Assembly (NCBI GenBank): GCA_003281605.1
Contig: QCBM01000002.1
Span: forward strand, 248,001 to 312,000
Reading direction: 5' to 3'
DNA length: 64,000 nucleotides
Source of the DNA: Prochlorococcus sp. AG-347-I06
Lineage (GTDB): Bacteria > Cyanobacteriota > Cyanobacteriia > PCC-6307 > Cyanobiaceae
Of this stretch, positions 31,424-41,126 are shown piece by piece. A program made the translations under genes and the position numbers. Numbering within the stretch: position 1 is the stretch's first letter; each line of letters opens with the position of its first letter. The notes beneath the pieces are model-generated. The model was given only the letters and a program-made list of their open reading frames with translations. It was not told where the DNA came from and ran no database searches.

Positions 31424-31981
31424 ATGGAAATATCTTCCTTTCAATCTTATTTAATAATTCTTTTTGTTGTATTAATAATAATTTCTATTTTTGTATTCAG
31501 ACAATTTCTAAAAACAAGAAGTGAAGAACTAAATTTAGTAAAATTCGAGCAGAAAGGTTTAGATTCTCTCACTCAAGCTACAGAATTATATGAATTTGGG
31601 TCTATTCAGATAAAAAAAAGATTATATTCTGAAGCTACTAAAACTTTTTTAAAAGCAATTGAAAATTATGAAAATGAACCTGATGAAGCCAAAGCGATAA
31701 TAAATAATGCTTTAGGGTTTTCTTATGCTGCTCAAAATGAATTTAAGAAAGCAATTAAACACTATAACTCTGCAATAAAATCACTTCCAGAATATCCTAT
31801 AGCCCTAAATAACCTTGCATCAGCACAACAGCGTTTACTTGAGTACGACTTGGCATATGAAACTTATCAAAAGGTTTTGGTGTTAGATCCAAAAAACAAA
31901 ACAGCAATTAAGAAAAGTAAGGAGTTAGAAAAAAGAAACAATTATAAACCGTATAAAGGTATTAAAGATAAGGGATTCTAA
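31424..31981 (+). CDS. Membrane-anchored TPR-repeat protein
   Basis: The protein has 185 residues. A single hydrophobic segment at residues 9-28 suggests an N-terminal membrane anchor. At least two or three tetratricopeptide repeats follow, seen in [40 protein letters not shown] and [20 protein letters not shown] as helix pairs with the usual Ala/Gly/Tyr spacing, read here as pieces. The C-terminal 20 residues are basic. TPRs mediate protein contacts; the partner is unknown. thiG begins 2 bases after the stop, but no thiamine role is implied by the domains. Confidence 0.82.
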   Translation: MEISSFQSYLIILFVVLIIISIFVFRQFLKTRSEELNLVKFEQKGLDSLTQATELYEFGSIQIKKRLYSEATKTFLKAIENYENEPDEAKAIINNALGFSYAAQNEFKKAIKHYNSAIKSLPEYPIALNNLASAQQRLLEYDLAYETYQKVLVLDPKNKTAIKKSKELEKRNNYKPYKGIKDKGF

Positions 31982-31983
31982 AT

Positions 31984-32778
31984 ATGGAAAATTATTCTTC
32001 TTTACTAATTGGTGGAAAACAATTTTCCAGTAGATTAATGGTTGGTACTGGCAAATACAAATCTACTCAAGATATGGTGGAAAGTTTGTCAAATTCTGAA
32101 ACGGAAATTATAACCGTCGCTGTTAGAAGAATTAAAAATGATCAAAACGGAGAAAATTTACTCGAAAAGATCAACTGGGAAAAATACTGGATGCTTCCTA
32201 ATACAGCTGGTTGTGTTAATTCGGATGAAGCAGTCAGAATAGCAATTTTAGGTAGAGAACTTGCAAAATTATCTGGTCAAGAAGAAAATAATTTTGTGAA
32301 ATTAGAAGTTATTCCTGACAAAAAGTATTTACTACCAGATCCAATAGAAACTCTTAAAGCAGCCGAAATTTTAATAAAAAAGGGTTTCGCTGTACTACCT
32401 TATATCAATGCAGATCCTATTCTTGCAAAAAGACTAGAAGAAATAGGTTGTGCAACTGTAATGCCATTGGGCTCGCCCATAGGCTCCGGGCAAGGTTTGT
32501 TAAATTTATCAAATATAAGGATTATTATTGAGAATGCAAAAGTGCCAGTAATAATTGACGCAGGAATTGGGGTCCCTAGTGAAGCTTCTCAAGCTATGGA
32601 AATTGGAGCTGATGGTGTCTTAATCAATAGTGCAATAGCACAAGCTGCAAATCCTCCTCTAATGGCTCAAGCGATAAATTATAGTGTGAAAGCTGGCAGG
32701 CAAGCTTTTATGGCAGGAAGAATTAAAAAACAAGACTTTGCAGTAGCAAGTTCGCCGGAAAAAAACATATCTATCTAA
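31984..32778 (+). CDS. thiG: Thiazole synthase
   Basis: ThiG builds the thiazole phosphate half of thiamine from deoxyxylulose phosphate, dehydroglycine and ThiS thiocarboxylate. The Schiff-base lysine is K106 in FVKLEVIPD. Other signatures are [42 protein letters not shown] and [10 protein letters not shown]. The 264-residue length is normal. It is tightly linked to the upstream TPR gene. A 171-base gap separates it from sqdB; I see no further gene there. Confidence 0.97.
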   Translation: MENYSSLLIGGKQFSSRLMVGTGKYKSTQDMVESLSNSETEIITVAVRRIKNDQNGENLLEKINWEKYWMLPNTAGCVNSDEAVRIAILGRELAKLSGQEENNFVKLEVIPDKKYLLPDPIETLKAAEILIKKGFAVLPYINADPILAKRLEEIGCATVMPLGSPIGSGQGLLNLSNIRIIIENAKVPVIIDAGIGVPSEASQAMEIGADGVLINSAIAQAANPPLMAQAINYSVKAGRQAFMAGRIKKQDFAVASSPEKNISI

Positions 32779-32949
32779 TTCTCTAAATTTAGAAAAGTTT
32801 AAAAAGAAAGTAAAAATTTATTATTTGCTTTTATTTATCGTAATTAAGAAAGAAGATTTGAAACTATTTACAATGTTTTTTCGCAAAGTGGAAGCACACT
32901 GTAGTAATTTAATAAATATATTATGAATCTTTTAATTCTGGAGTTCTGA

Positions 32950-34143
32950 GTGAAAGTTATTGTTCTAGGTGGTGATGGATTTTGCGGTTGGCCTTGTGCG
33001 GTGAATTTAGCAGAGCAAAATCATGATGTTATTATTGTCGACAATTTAAGTCGCAGAAAAATTGATATTGATCTAGAGGTAGAATCTTTAACTCCAATTG
33101 CTTCGATAACAGAACGACTTTCTGCATGGGAAGAGATTGGAGGTAAGCCTATGAGATTTCTTAATATGGATATCTCTAAACAATATCAAAAATTGCTCAA
33201 TTTACTAATTGATGAAAAACCAGATTCCGTGATCCATTTTGCAGAACAAAGAGCAGCACCTTACTCGATGAAATCTAGTTTCACCAAAAGATATACAGTA
33301 GATAATAATGTTAATGGCACCCATAACCTTCTTGCTGCAATAGTAGAGAGTAATTTAGATATTCATGTTGTTCACTTAGGAACAATGGGAGTCTATGGAT
33401 ATGGATCACATAGAGGTGCAACAATTCCAGAAGGTTATCTAAAAGTTGAAGTTCCACAACCAGATGGAAGCCGATTTGAAGAAGAAATATTACACCCCGC
33501 AAGTCCAGGTAGTGTTTACCATATGACTAAAACCTTAGATCAATTATTATTTCTTTACTACAACAAAAATGATCTTGTAAGGATTACTGATTTACATCAA
33601 GGAATTGTTTGGGGAACAAATACAGCAGCAACTTTAAAAGATCCTAGATTGACAAACCGATTTGACTATGACGGAGATTATGGAACTGTTTTAAACAGAT
33701 TTCTAATGCAAGCTGCAATTGGATATCCATTAAGTGTACATGGGACAGGCGGGCAAACAAGAGCATTTATACATATAAAAGACTCTGTAAAATGCGTACA
33801 ACTTGCTCTTGAAAATCCCCCAAAATCTGGCGAGAGAGTCAAAATCTTTAATCAAATGACTGAGAGTCATCAAGTTGGAGAACTGGCTAAAAAAGTTGCT
33901 TCTCTAACAGGAGCTGATATTAATTATTTACCAAATCCAAGAAATGAAGCGGTAGAAAATGATCTAATTGTTGATAATAAATGTTTTATAGAATTAGGTT
34001 TAAACCCAACGACTCTTGATAATGGCTTATTAGAAGAAGTTGTTGAAGTTGCAAAAAAATACTCCAATAGATGTGATCTTAAGCGCATACCTTGTGTTTC
34101 ATCCTGGACTAAAAAACAAGCTGAGGCAATAAAGACAAATTAA
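32950..34143 (+). CDS. sqdB: UDP-sulfoquinovose synthase
   Basis: SqdB converts UDP-glucose and sulfite to UDP-sulfoquinovose, the head-group donor for the sulfolipid SQDG. It is an extended short-chain dehydrogenase: NAD-binding VLGGDGFCGWP at residues 4-14, HLGTMGVYGYG near 140 and the YHMTK catalytic pair near 190, plus IVWGTNT and the QTRAFIHIKD block. The start is GTG, supported by a GGAG at 32940-32943 with six bases between, better than most genes here. sqdX follows 27 bases later. Sulfolipid use saves phosphate in oligotrophic picocyanobacteria. Confidence 0.98.
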   Translation: MKVIVLGGDGFCGWPCAVNLAEQNHDVIIVDNLSRRKIDIDLEVESLTPIASITERLSAWEEIGGKPMRFLNMDISKQYQKLLNLLIDEKPDSVIHFAEQRAAPYSMKSSFTKRYTVDNNVNGTHNLLAAIVESNLDIHVVHLGTMGVYGYGSHRGATIPEGYLKVEVPQPDGSRFEEEILHPASPGSVYHMTKTLDQLLFLYYNKNDLVRITDLHQGIVWGTNTAATLKDPRLTNRFDYDGDYGTVLNRFLMQAAIGYPLSVHGTGGQTRAFIHIKDSVKCVQLALENPPKSGERVKIFNQMTESHQVGELAKKVASLTGADINYLPNPRNEAVENDLIVDNKCFIELGLNPTTLDNGLLEEVVEVAKKYSNRCDLKRIPCVSSWTKKQAEAIKTN

Positions 34144-34170
34144 AATTTCTAAAATAGTTACCTTAAGAAA

Positions 34171-35304
34171 GTGAAAATTGCATTGTTTACTGAAACTTTT
34201 TTACCTAAAGTTGATGGCATAGTCACAAGACTGACTAAAACGATTGAATTTTTAATAAAAAATGGTGATGAAGTTATAATTTTTTGTCCAGAAGGGTGTC
34301 CAGGATCATATATGGGTGCAACTGTAGTTGGAGTTGCTGCAATGCCATTACCCTTATACCCAGAGCTGAAGCTTGGTTTACCAGGTCCTGCAGTTTCAGA
34401 TAAATTAGAAAAATTTAACCCAGATTTGATACATGTCGTTAATCCAGCTGTACTTGGCTTAGGTGGCATATGGTTGGCGAAAACTAATAATATTCCTTTA
34501 ATTGCCAGTTACCATACTCATCTCCCAAAATATCTAGAACATTACGGTATGGGTATGTTAGAGCCACTTTTGTGGGAGTTACTTAAAGCAGCACATAATC
34601 AAGCCTTGTTAAATTTATGTACTTCCACCGCTATGGTAAATGAGTTAAAAGATAAAGGTATTCAAAGGACTGCTCTATGGCAAAGGGGAGTAGATACTTT
34701 CAGTTTCAGACCAGATTTGAGAAGTGAGAAAATGAGAAAAAAATTATTTGGGGAATATAATGACGCTAATTACTTATTGATTTATGTAGGAAGATTATCA
34801 GCAGAAAAACAAATTGAGAGAATTAAACCAGTCTTAGAAAGTATTCCTAATGCTTGCCTAGCACTTGTAGGTGACGGACCATATAGAAACCAGCTTGAAA
34901 AAATCTTTGAAAATACAAAGACTAATTTCATAGGATACTTATCTGGTGATGAACTTGCTAGCGCCTATGCCTCTGGAGATATATTTTTATTTCCATCTAG
35001 TACAGAAACACTTGGATTAGTTTTACTAGAAGCAATGGCAGCAGGATGTCCAGTTATCGGAGCCAACAAGGGTGGAATTCCAGATATTATTAGCGATGGG
35101 ATTAATGGTTGTTTATATGATCCTGATGAAAAAGATAATGGGGAACAAAGTTTGATTGAAGCGACAAAAAAAATTCTAGAGAATGAAGATAAAAGAGAGG
35201 TTATGAGAAAAGAGGCACGAAACGAAGCAGAAAAATGGGATTGGAATCAAGCAACACTACAACTGCAAAATTATTATGCAGATACTCTCAAAGAATTAGA
35301 TTAA
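34171..35304 (+). CDS. sqdX: Sulfoquinovosyl-diacylglycerol synthase, GT4 family
   Basis: SqdX transfers sulfoquinovose from the UDP donor made by SqdB to diacylglycerol. The fold is GT-B: the acceptor half has FTETFLPKVDGIVTR and ASYHTHLPKY, and the donor half has YVGRLSAEKQIER, VGDGPYRNQLE and the EAMAAGCPVIGANKGGIPD motif with the nucleotide-binding acidic residues. The start is GTG, giving MKIALFTET. The length is 377. It is in an operon with sqdB and convergent with a small orphan 12 bases away. Confidence 0.96.
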   Translation: MKIALFTETFLPKVDGIVTRLTKTIEFLIKNGDEVIIFCPEGCPGSYMGATVVGVAAMPLPLYPELKLGLPGPAVSDKLEKFNPDLIHVVNPAVLGLGGIWLAKTNNIPLIASYHTHLPKYLEHYGMGMLEPLLWELLKAAHNQALLNLCTSTAMVNELKDKGIQRTALWQRGVDTFSFRPDLRSEKMRKKLFGEYNDANYLLIYVGRLSAEKQIERIKPVLESIPNACLALVGDGPYRNQLEKIFENTKTNFIGYLSGDELASAYASGDIFLFPSSTETLGLVLLEAMAAGCPVIGANKGGIPDIISDGINGCLYDPDEKDNGEQSLIEATKKILENEDKREVMRKEARNEAEKWDWNQATLQLQNYYADTLKELD

Positions 35305-35316
35305 AATTAATCTTAA

Positions 35317-35565
35317 TTATGCTACGTGTGGAGGAGTGGGATTATTATACGAACTTAAAGGAAGTATTAAAGTAGCGATATTTTGATTCTTTTCAGGCCT
35401 TTTTTTCTTTGAAAATTTTTTACCAAAGGGTACTCTAATAACATTTGTTCCCTCAATAGAACAAATGTTTGAGTTATCTCCTGAAAAATTATTGACAAAA
35501 TTTGGTAAATCTACGTTTTTAACTGGCAGGTGCTTAACATTACCAGATTTAAAATCTTTAGTCAT
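35317..35565 (-). CDS. Small protein of unknown function, 82 residues
   Basis: I do not recognise this protein. It is polar and proline-rich at the C-terminus (NPTPPHVA), with a basic patch GKKFSKKKRPEK at residues 48-59 and no membrane segment or signal peptide. It starts with ATG and fills the gap between sqdX and gcvP with normal spacing, which supports it as a real gene. The two cysteines and histidines are not arranged as a metal site. A lineage-specific picocyanobacterial protein is the likely explanation. Confidence 0.55.
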   Translation of the reverse strand: MTKDFKSGNVKHLPVKNVDLPNFVNNFSGDNSNICSIEGTNVIRVPFGKKFSKKKRPEKNQNIATLILPLSSYNNPTPPHVA

Positions 35566-35694
35566 AGCTTCAAATACCCCAAAAAATTTGATGCTTGAAT
35601 ATTTTAATAAAAAAATTTAAAAAAATTCTATAAGAAAATATTAAATTTTTATTCTTACTGATAATAACTTAGTAAATATAAGGACGCTAGTCCT

Positions 35695-38604
35695 TTATGC
35701 ACATTTTTTTTCTTCGAAAGTCTCGCCTTGATTTACATTGCAAGAACAAATTAAATTACGATCGCCATATGCATTGTTGATCCTAGAAACTGAAGACCAA
35801 AACTTAATAGAAGTTGGAGTTTTATAAGGAAAAGAAGCTTTTTCTTTTGAATAAGGATAATGCCAATTATCAGCAATTAACTCTTTCAGCGTATGGGGAG
35901 AGTTACTTATTACATTATTATTCTTTAATGCAACATTTTTTTCTATTTCGCTGATTTCTTCTCCAATCAATAGCATAGCTTCGCAAAATCTATCCAATTC
36001 AACCAAACTCTCACTTTCAGTAGGCTCTATCATTATCGTCTCTGGAACAGGCCAACTTATAGTTGGGGCATGAAAACTATAATCTATTAATCGTTTAGCT
36101 AAATCATTTACACTCAAACCAGTTTTGGATTTTAAATCCCTAAAATCTAAAATACATTCATGTGCGACAAAATTATTTTTTCCTTTATAAAGAATCTTGA
36201 ATTTATGCTTTAAAGAATGCGCAATATAATTTGCAGATAAAATTGCATGCGCAGTTGCTTTTCTTAAACCACTAAGACCAGCCATTTTTATGTACATCCA
36301 ACTTATTGGAAGAATACTCGCACTCCCATGCTTGGCAGAAGATACGTAATTGGAACTATTAGATAAATTATTATCCATTAAAGAATGAGTAGGAAGAAAT
36401 GCGCTCAAAGTTTCTGATGCAGCAACTGGACCTACTCCTGGACCACCACCACCATGTGGAATGCAGAATGTTTTATGTAAATTCAAATGACAAACATCAA
36501 TACCATAATTCCCCGGTTTACATAATCCAACCTGAGCGTTCAAATTTGCTCCATCTAAATAGACAAATCCTCCCACAGAGTGAATTAAATCACATATCTT
36601 TCTGATTTGTAATTCAAAAACTCCATGAGTAGAGGGATAAGTCAACATAAGAGCCCCTATTTGGTTATTAAATTTCTTGACCTTGATTGACAAATCTTCA
36701 AAATCAATATTTCCTTCGTCATCACATTCAACAGTTAAAACTTCAAAACCTGCCATAACTGCACTAGCAGGATTTGTCCCATGGGCACTTTTTGGAATTA
36801 AACATTTTTTTCTTAACAGTTCACCTTTTGATTCAAAATAAGAATTTATTGCCAATAAACCTGCAAACTCGCCTTGCGAGCCTGCATTTGGTTGAAAAGA
36901 AACTGATTTTAAACCAACAATCTCACTTATCCACTTTTCTAGGTCAGATATAATTTTTGAATAGCCTTTAGTTTGATCTCGTGGGGAAAAAGGATGAATA
37001 GAAGATAAATTAGCCCAAGAGACTGGATTTAACTCTGCTGCAGAATTTAACTTCATGGTACAGCTTCCCAATGGCATCATCCCATCTACCAAAGAAAAAT
37101 CTTTTTCTGCAAGTCGGAATATATATCTCATTAATTCAGTTTCACTTTGGTAATTTGTGAATATATCTTGCTGCATCCATGCACTGGATCTCAAAGCTAA
37201 ACTTTCAAGATGAAATTCTTTATCAAATTTTATTTGCTCTAAATCTTCTTCTTTTTCTATGAGGTTTGCTATGAAAGTCAAAATATCTTTTATTTCTTTT
37301 TCATTACTAAGCTCATCTAAAGAGATCCCAAAGCCAGTTGAATTTTCAATAGTTGATCCCAACGGCAAAATTCTTAAGTTATAGCCATTTTTTAGAGCTT
37401 CATTATGGATCCTCTGGGAGTGCTCAGAATAAACATCAACACTATCAAATCTAATCCCATCAGGAATATCAAAACCCAAAGTAGCTAAACTTGATTCTAA
37501 ATTTATTCTCAACTCAACTAATCTCTTAGCAATTTGGGTTAATCCAAAGGGTCCATGATAAATAGCATAAAAAGAAGAAATTATGGCTAACAAAGATTGA
37601 GCAGTGCAAATATTACTAGTGGCTTTTTCCCTTCGAATATGTTGCTCTCTTGTTTGCAATGCTAGTCTTAGAGACTTTTCTCCATTTTTAGATAGAGTTT
37701 GCCCAACAATTCTTCCGGGTATCAGCCTTTTATATTTTTCACTACAAGCAAAATATGCTGCATGGGGGCCACCAAAACCCAATGGAACTCCAAATCTTTG
37801 CATACTTCCCACTGCTACATCGACACCAAATTCAGAAATTGGTTTAATCAAAACTTGTGCTAGTGGATCAATACATGCCGTAACAATAATTTCTGATCTA
37901 TGTGCTTGGGATATTAAGAATGTGGGATCATATAATTCTCCATTTTTACCAGGTAATTGCAACAACATTCCAAAAACATCATCATGATTAGGAAGGTTAC
38001 TTTGAGTAAAGCGTTTTAAGGATATTCCCAAAGGTTTTGCTCTGGTTTGTAGAACATTAAAAGTATGATCAAAAACATTTGATTCCACTAAGTACACTTT
38101 TGAAGATTTATTTTTTCTTGCAGCAAAACTCATGGCCATAGCTTCTGCAGCAGCAGTACCCTCATCCAACAAAGATGCATTGGCGACAGGGAATCCTGTT
38201 AGTTCACAAACTATAGTCTGAAAATTAAATAGAGCTTCTAATCTTCCTTGTGCAATTTCTGCTTGATATGGAGTATAAGACGTGTACCACCTTGGATTTT
38301 CAAGAACATGTCTTTGGATTACTTTAGGCATATGATTGTCATAATAACCAAGGCCTATAAGTGATCTCATTTTAGTATTTTTATTCGCAATCTCTTCTAA
38401 TTCATTTAAAGCCTCAATTTCTGAACAACCTTTGGGCAATATTTCTGAAGATTTATCTTTAAGCTGAATATCTTCAGGAATAACTTGATTTATAAATTGA
38501 TCAATATTGTTAAAACCAAGCTTATTCAGCATGATTCTTTCATCATCATCACCTAACCCAAGATGCCTATCTATAAAAAAATCAGACCCAAATTTGGATG
38601 TCAT
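35695..38604 (-). CDS. gcvP: Glycine dehydrogenase (decarboxylating), P-protein
   Basis: GcvP is the PLP-dependent decarboxylase of the glycine cleavage system, central to photorespiratory glycine removal. The 969-residue form is the fused homodimeric type. The N-terminal half contains GLGYYDNHMP and SYTPYQAEIAQGR. The PLP lysine lies near residue 709 in NLHKTFCIPHGGGGPG. LGSCTMKLN and PTESES are further marks. gcvH lies 45 bases upstream on the same strand. The T-protein gene, gcvT, is separate at 56.5 kb and the dihydrolipoamide dehydrogenase is outside the window. The 129-base gap downstream holds no gene that I can see. Confidence 0.98.
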   Translation of the reverse strand: MTSKFGSDFFIDRHLGLGDDDERIMLNKLGFNNIDQFINQVIPEDIQLKDKSSEILPKGCSEIEALNELEEIANKNTKMRSLIGLGYYDNHMPKVIQRHVLENPRWYTSYTPYQAEIAQGRLEALFNFQTIVCELTGFPVANASLLDEGTAAAEAMAMSFAARKNKSSKVYLVESNVFDHTFNVLQTRAKPLGISLKRFTQSNLPNHDDVFGMLLQLPGKNGELYDPTFLISQAHRSEIIVTACIDPLAQVLIKPISEFGVDVAVGSMQRFGVPLGFGGPHAAYFACSEKYKRLIPGRIVGQTLSKNGEKSLRLALQTREQHIRREKATSNICTAQSLLAIISSFYAIYHGPFGLTQIAKRLVELRINLESSLATLGFDIPDGIRFDSVDVYSEHSQRIHNEALKNGYNLRILPLGSTIENSTGFGISLDELSNEKEIKDILTFIANLIEKEEDLEQIKFDKEFHLESLALRSSAWMQQDIFTNYQSETELMRYIFRLAEKDFSLVDGMMPLGSCTMKLNSAAELNPVSWANLSSIHPFSPRDQTKGYSKIISDLEKWISEIVGLKSVSFQPNAGSQGEFAGLLAINSYFESKGELLRKKCLIPKSAHGTNPASAVMAGFEVLTVECDDEGNIDFEDLSIKVKKFNNQIGALMLTYPSTHGVFELQIRKICDLIHSVGGFVYLDGANLNAQVGLCKPGNYGIDVCHLNLHKTFCIPHGGGGPGVGPVAASETLSAFLPTHSLMDNNLSNSSNYVSSAKHGSASILPISWMYIKMAGLSGLRKATAHAILSANYIAHSLKHKFKILYKGKNNFVAHECILDFRDLKSKTGLSVNDLAKRLIDYSFHAPTISWPVPETIMIEPTESESLVELDRFCEAMLLIGEEISEIEKNVALKNNNVISNSPHTLKELIADNWHYPYSKEKASFPYKTPTSIKFWSSVSRINNAYGDRNLICSCNVNQGETFEEKKCA

Positions 38605-38649
38605 ATTAAGATATTTTTCTTTAAAATAGCTCTTTTTAAAAAGTTTGCC

Positions 38650-39039
38650 TTATTTTGGTACAACCTTTGATTGATATTCCTCAGAAGTCATCAAATCAAC
38701 AATCGATGCTTTTGATTCTGGTTTCAAAATGACTAACCAGCCGTCTCCAATCGGATCATTCTGTAAAAGCTCAGGGTTCTCAATAACACTTTCATTTACA
38801 GATACTATTTCTCCTGAAAAAGGCAGATAGACTTCCTCTACGGCCTTAACTGATTCTATTGTTCCAAAAGTCTCGCCTTTCTCTAAAGTCGCCCCTTCAT
38901 CAGCTAATTCAACAAAAACAATATCTCCTAATTGATCTATAGCGAATTCACTAACTCCAATTTTTAATAATCCATTTTCTTCCAAGACATATTCATGAGT
39001 ATCAGCATAGTTGAGGTTGTCTGGAAACTTGTAAGACAT
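38650..39039 (-). CDS. gcvH: Glycine cleavage system H protein
   Basis: GcvH carries the aminomethyl group on a lipoyl arm between the P, T and L proteins. The lipoylated lysine is K65 in the motif GTIESVKAVEEVY. The protein opens with YADTHEYV and has GVSEFAIDQLGD. It is 129 residues long, normal for the family. It lies between the PLP-enzyme gene (2 bases upstream) and gcvP. Confidence 0.98.
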   Translation of the reverse strand: MSYKFPDNLNYADTHEYVLEENGLLKIGVSEFAIDQLGDIVFVELADEGATLEKGETFGTIESVKAVEEVYLPFSGEIVSVNESVIENPELLQNDPIGDGWLVILKPESKASIVDLMTSEEYQSKVVPK

Positions 39040-39041
39040 GA

Positions 39042-40334
39042 TTAAGTAGATAAAGGAAGTAGAGAATCCTTTGAAATTAATTTTTCCTCTAATAGTTCAG
39101 ATAATAATCGAATTAATGCAATTTTGATGTGAGCTATGTGAGAACCACCTTGAACAAAAATATTATAAGGATCTCTTAGAGGGGCATCAGCAGAAAATTC
39201 ACTTGTACTACCTTCAATAAAAGTACCGCCTGCCATTAATAATTTTGAATCATATCCATCCATTGATGATGGAACAACATTCAGAAAAGAATCTACTGGT
39301 GAAGAATTTTGAAAAGATTGACAAACTTTTTGTACCAAATCAGGATTATTCAATCTTACTGACTGAATAAGATCAGATCTATAAGTTGCTGGCTCTGGTA
39401 AAACCTTAAATCCCAAATTTTTAAAGACTGCTGCAACCATATCAGCACCTTTTAGTGATTCGTGAACAATTTGTGGTGCTAAAAACAAACCCTGCAAAAT
39501 TAATCTTCCTAGTCCAAAATTTATTCCTGCAGAAGAACCAATGCCTGGTGAGGTTAATCTAGAACATGCCATCTCAACCAACTCTGCATCTCCTGCAACG
39601 TACCCACCAGTTGGAACGATTGTTCCTCCCAAATTTTTAATCAATGATCCTGCAATTATATTTGCTCCTTTAGAAATTGGTTCACTATCTTCAACAAGCT
39701 CCCCATAACAGTTATCAACAAAACATATACAATTAGGATCAAGGGAATGAATAAGACTACAAATTTTCTCTATTTGATGATTCGTAAGAGACTTTCTCCA
39801 ACTATATCCACAACTTTTTTGTATGAATACTAATTTGCATGTATTTTCTTCAAAAGAATGAACAATTTGTTCTTCAAAAGAATCAAAATTCTCGCAGATA
39901 TTTATTTGCTTATATTCAATATCAAAATCTTTAAGTGAGCCTTTTCCTCCTCCCCTTATTCCTATGACTTCTTCTAACGTGTCATATGGTTGTCCTGTAA
40001 GAGATAACATTACATCTCCAGGTCGAAGTATTCCAAATAAGACAGAACTTATTGCATGCGTTCCACTTACAAATTGCATCCTCACAGCAGCCTTTTCAGC
40101 AAGAAACAATCTTGCAAAAACCGCATCAATTTTTTCTCTAGATATATCATCATGACCACTACCAGAAGATTGATTGAAATGACTAGTAGAAACTTTTTCT
40201 TCCTTAAAAATTGTCAAAATATTTTCTAATTTCTGGAAAACCTGATTAGACCTTTCTTGGAAAACCTTACTTAAACTCTCTTCAACAGAAAGAACAGCGT
40301 TTTCAGCCAGTTTTAAATTATTGTCAAGAGTCAT
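39042..40334 (-). CDS. PLP-dependent enzyme, aluminium-resistance/methionine gamma-lyase-like family
   Basis: The sequence fits the family named after an Arthrobacter aluminium-resistance protein. Marks are SSGSGHDDISREKIDAVFA, FVSGTHAISSVLFG, LTGQPYDTLEEVIG and the active-site segment SLIKNLGGTIVPTGGYVAG, whose lysine should bind PLP. The last third carries the ADAPLRDPYNIFVQGG pattern. The true substrate is unsettled; carbon-sulfur lyase activity is only suggested by similarity. The stop is 2 bases from the gcvH start, so the pair is coupled and the gene may serve amino-acid breakdown with the glycine system. Confidence 0.88.
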   Translation of the reverse strand: MTLDNNLKLAENAVLSVEESLSKVFQERSNQVFQKLENILTIFKEEKVSTSHFNQSSGSGHDDISREKIDAVFARLFLAEKAAVRMQFVSGTHAISSVLFGILRPGDVMLSLTGQPYDTLEEVIGIRGGGKGSLKDFDIEYKQINICENFDSFEEQIVHSFEENTCKLVFIQKSCGYSWRKSLTNHQIEKICSLIHSLDPNCICFVDNCYGELVEDSEPISKGANIIAGSLIKNLGGTIVPTGGYVAGDAELVEMACSRLTSPGIGSSAGINFGLGRLILQGLFLAPQIVHESLKGADMVAAVFKNLGFKVLPEPATYRSDLIQSVRLNNPDLVQKVCQSFQNSSPVDSFLNVVPSSMDGYDSKLLMAGGTFIEGSTSEFSADAPLRDPYNIFVQGGSHIAHIKIALIRLLSELLEEKLISKDSLLPLST

Positions 40335-40352
40335 TTACTATGAAAATTCATG

Positions 40353-41051
40353 TTATTTTTCAGAAGCTAAATTTCTTAATTCTGCGAGGAAAGCATTAGG
40401 TCCTCTACCCTGAAAATAAGAAAGTTTTTTTGAAGCCTCATATAAATCAAGAAGTTCTCCATCTAATTCTTCTGCCGTATAATCTCTTATTCCTGCAATT
40501 ACCTCAGCAAAACGTTCTCTACGGGCAGATTTATTGACAGCATAGGCCTCCATTACCTGCATTTTACATGATCTCCAAGCCTTATTCTGACAAAAATGGA
40601 CTGAAAGAGCATCACTTAAAGCAGAAGCTTCTTCATCTTCTATGTACCAGTCAAAGGATGAAGGTAAAGGTTTTAATCCTGAAAAAATCTCGAATAACTC
40701 CCCGGCCGACAATGGATCACCAGAATCATTTTTTAGGGGTAATGCAGACTCTTCCAAAGATTTCCATAACTCTGGGTAATCACTTTCAAAACGATCCCTG
40801 ATTTTTTCAATGCCTTGATCAAGAATCTTATTAACTTGAGCTAAAGCAAGAAAAACTTCAGGGCCTGGCGAAGATAACTTCCCATTTCTAAGATTAGAAA
40901 TTTGCGAATTATGAACTTTACCTAAATCAAGAACTTCTGAAAGTAATGGCAACACTCTGTGAGACCAACCATTTCTTTCATGCCAGAGGTGTATCAAATG
41001 AGCCATAGCCCTTCGACCTCTTGATAATTTATCGCGATATCCGAGACTCAC
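40353..41051 (-). CDS. Helix-turn-helix-like protein of unknown function
   Basis: This is a 232-residue soluble protein I cannot name. Residues 15-75 look like a helix-turn-helix unit related to XRE-type domains (LLSEVLDLGKVHNSQISNLRNGKLSS). The rest is helical and acidic, with an R/E-rich stretch near 175 and the conserved-looking YFQGRGPNAFLAEL near the end. It starts at GTG 41051; an ATG at 41006 would remove 15 residues. Codon use is slightly less AT-biased than neighbours. It is the first gene of the minus-strand run leading to gcvP and is divergent from desC across 75 bases, so a regulatory role is possible. Confidence 0.6.
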   Translation of the reverse strand: MSLGYRDKLSRGRRAMAHLIHLWHERNGWSHRVLPLLSEVLDLGKVHNSQISNLRNGKLSSPGPEVFLALAQVNKILDQGIEKIRDRFESDYPELWKSLEESALPLKNDSGDPLSAGELFEIFSGLKPLPSSFDWYIEDEEASALSDALSVHFCQNKAWRSCKMQVMEAYAVNKSARRERFAEVIAGIRDYTAEELDGELLDLYEASKKLSYFQGRGPNAFLAELRNLASEK

Positions 41052-41077
41052 AGATAATCAATCTTATCAATAGTATA

Positions 41078-41092
41078 GTATGATAATATTAC
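41078..41092. promoter_or_regulatory. Imperfect palindrome in the desC upstream gap
   Basis: In the short gap between the divergent helix-turn-helix-like gene and desC, bases 41078-41092 have the symmetric skeleton GTA..AT.AT..TAC. It overlaps AT-rich sequence that could hold -10 elements for either gene. The GTA/TAC spacing is nine bases, not the eight of an NtcA site. The operator role is inferred only. Confidence 0.25.
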
Positions 41093-41126
41093 ATATCGGT
41101 AATTTTGAAAATAGTATTTCAATATC

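Noticed and set aside
35305..35318. AATTAA-TC-TTAATT inverted repeat between the sqdX and small-protein stops
   Set aside because: A pure A/T six-base stem with a two-base loop is too weak for a terminator and arises easily in AT-rich DNA.
35325..35338. Sequence resembling the core of the Yfr1 small RNA (ACTCCTC then CACAC) on the minus strand
   Set aside because: It carries an extra base relative to the conserved core and lies inside the coding end of the 82-residue protein, without the flanking stems of Yfr1.
41078..41092. NtcA-like GTA...TAC box upstream of desC
   Set aside because: The spacer is nine bases instead of eight; kept only as a low-confidence palindrome.
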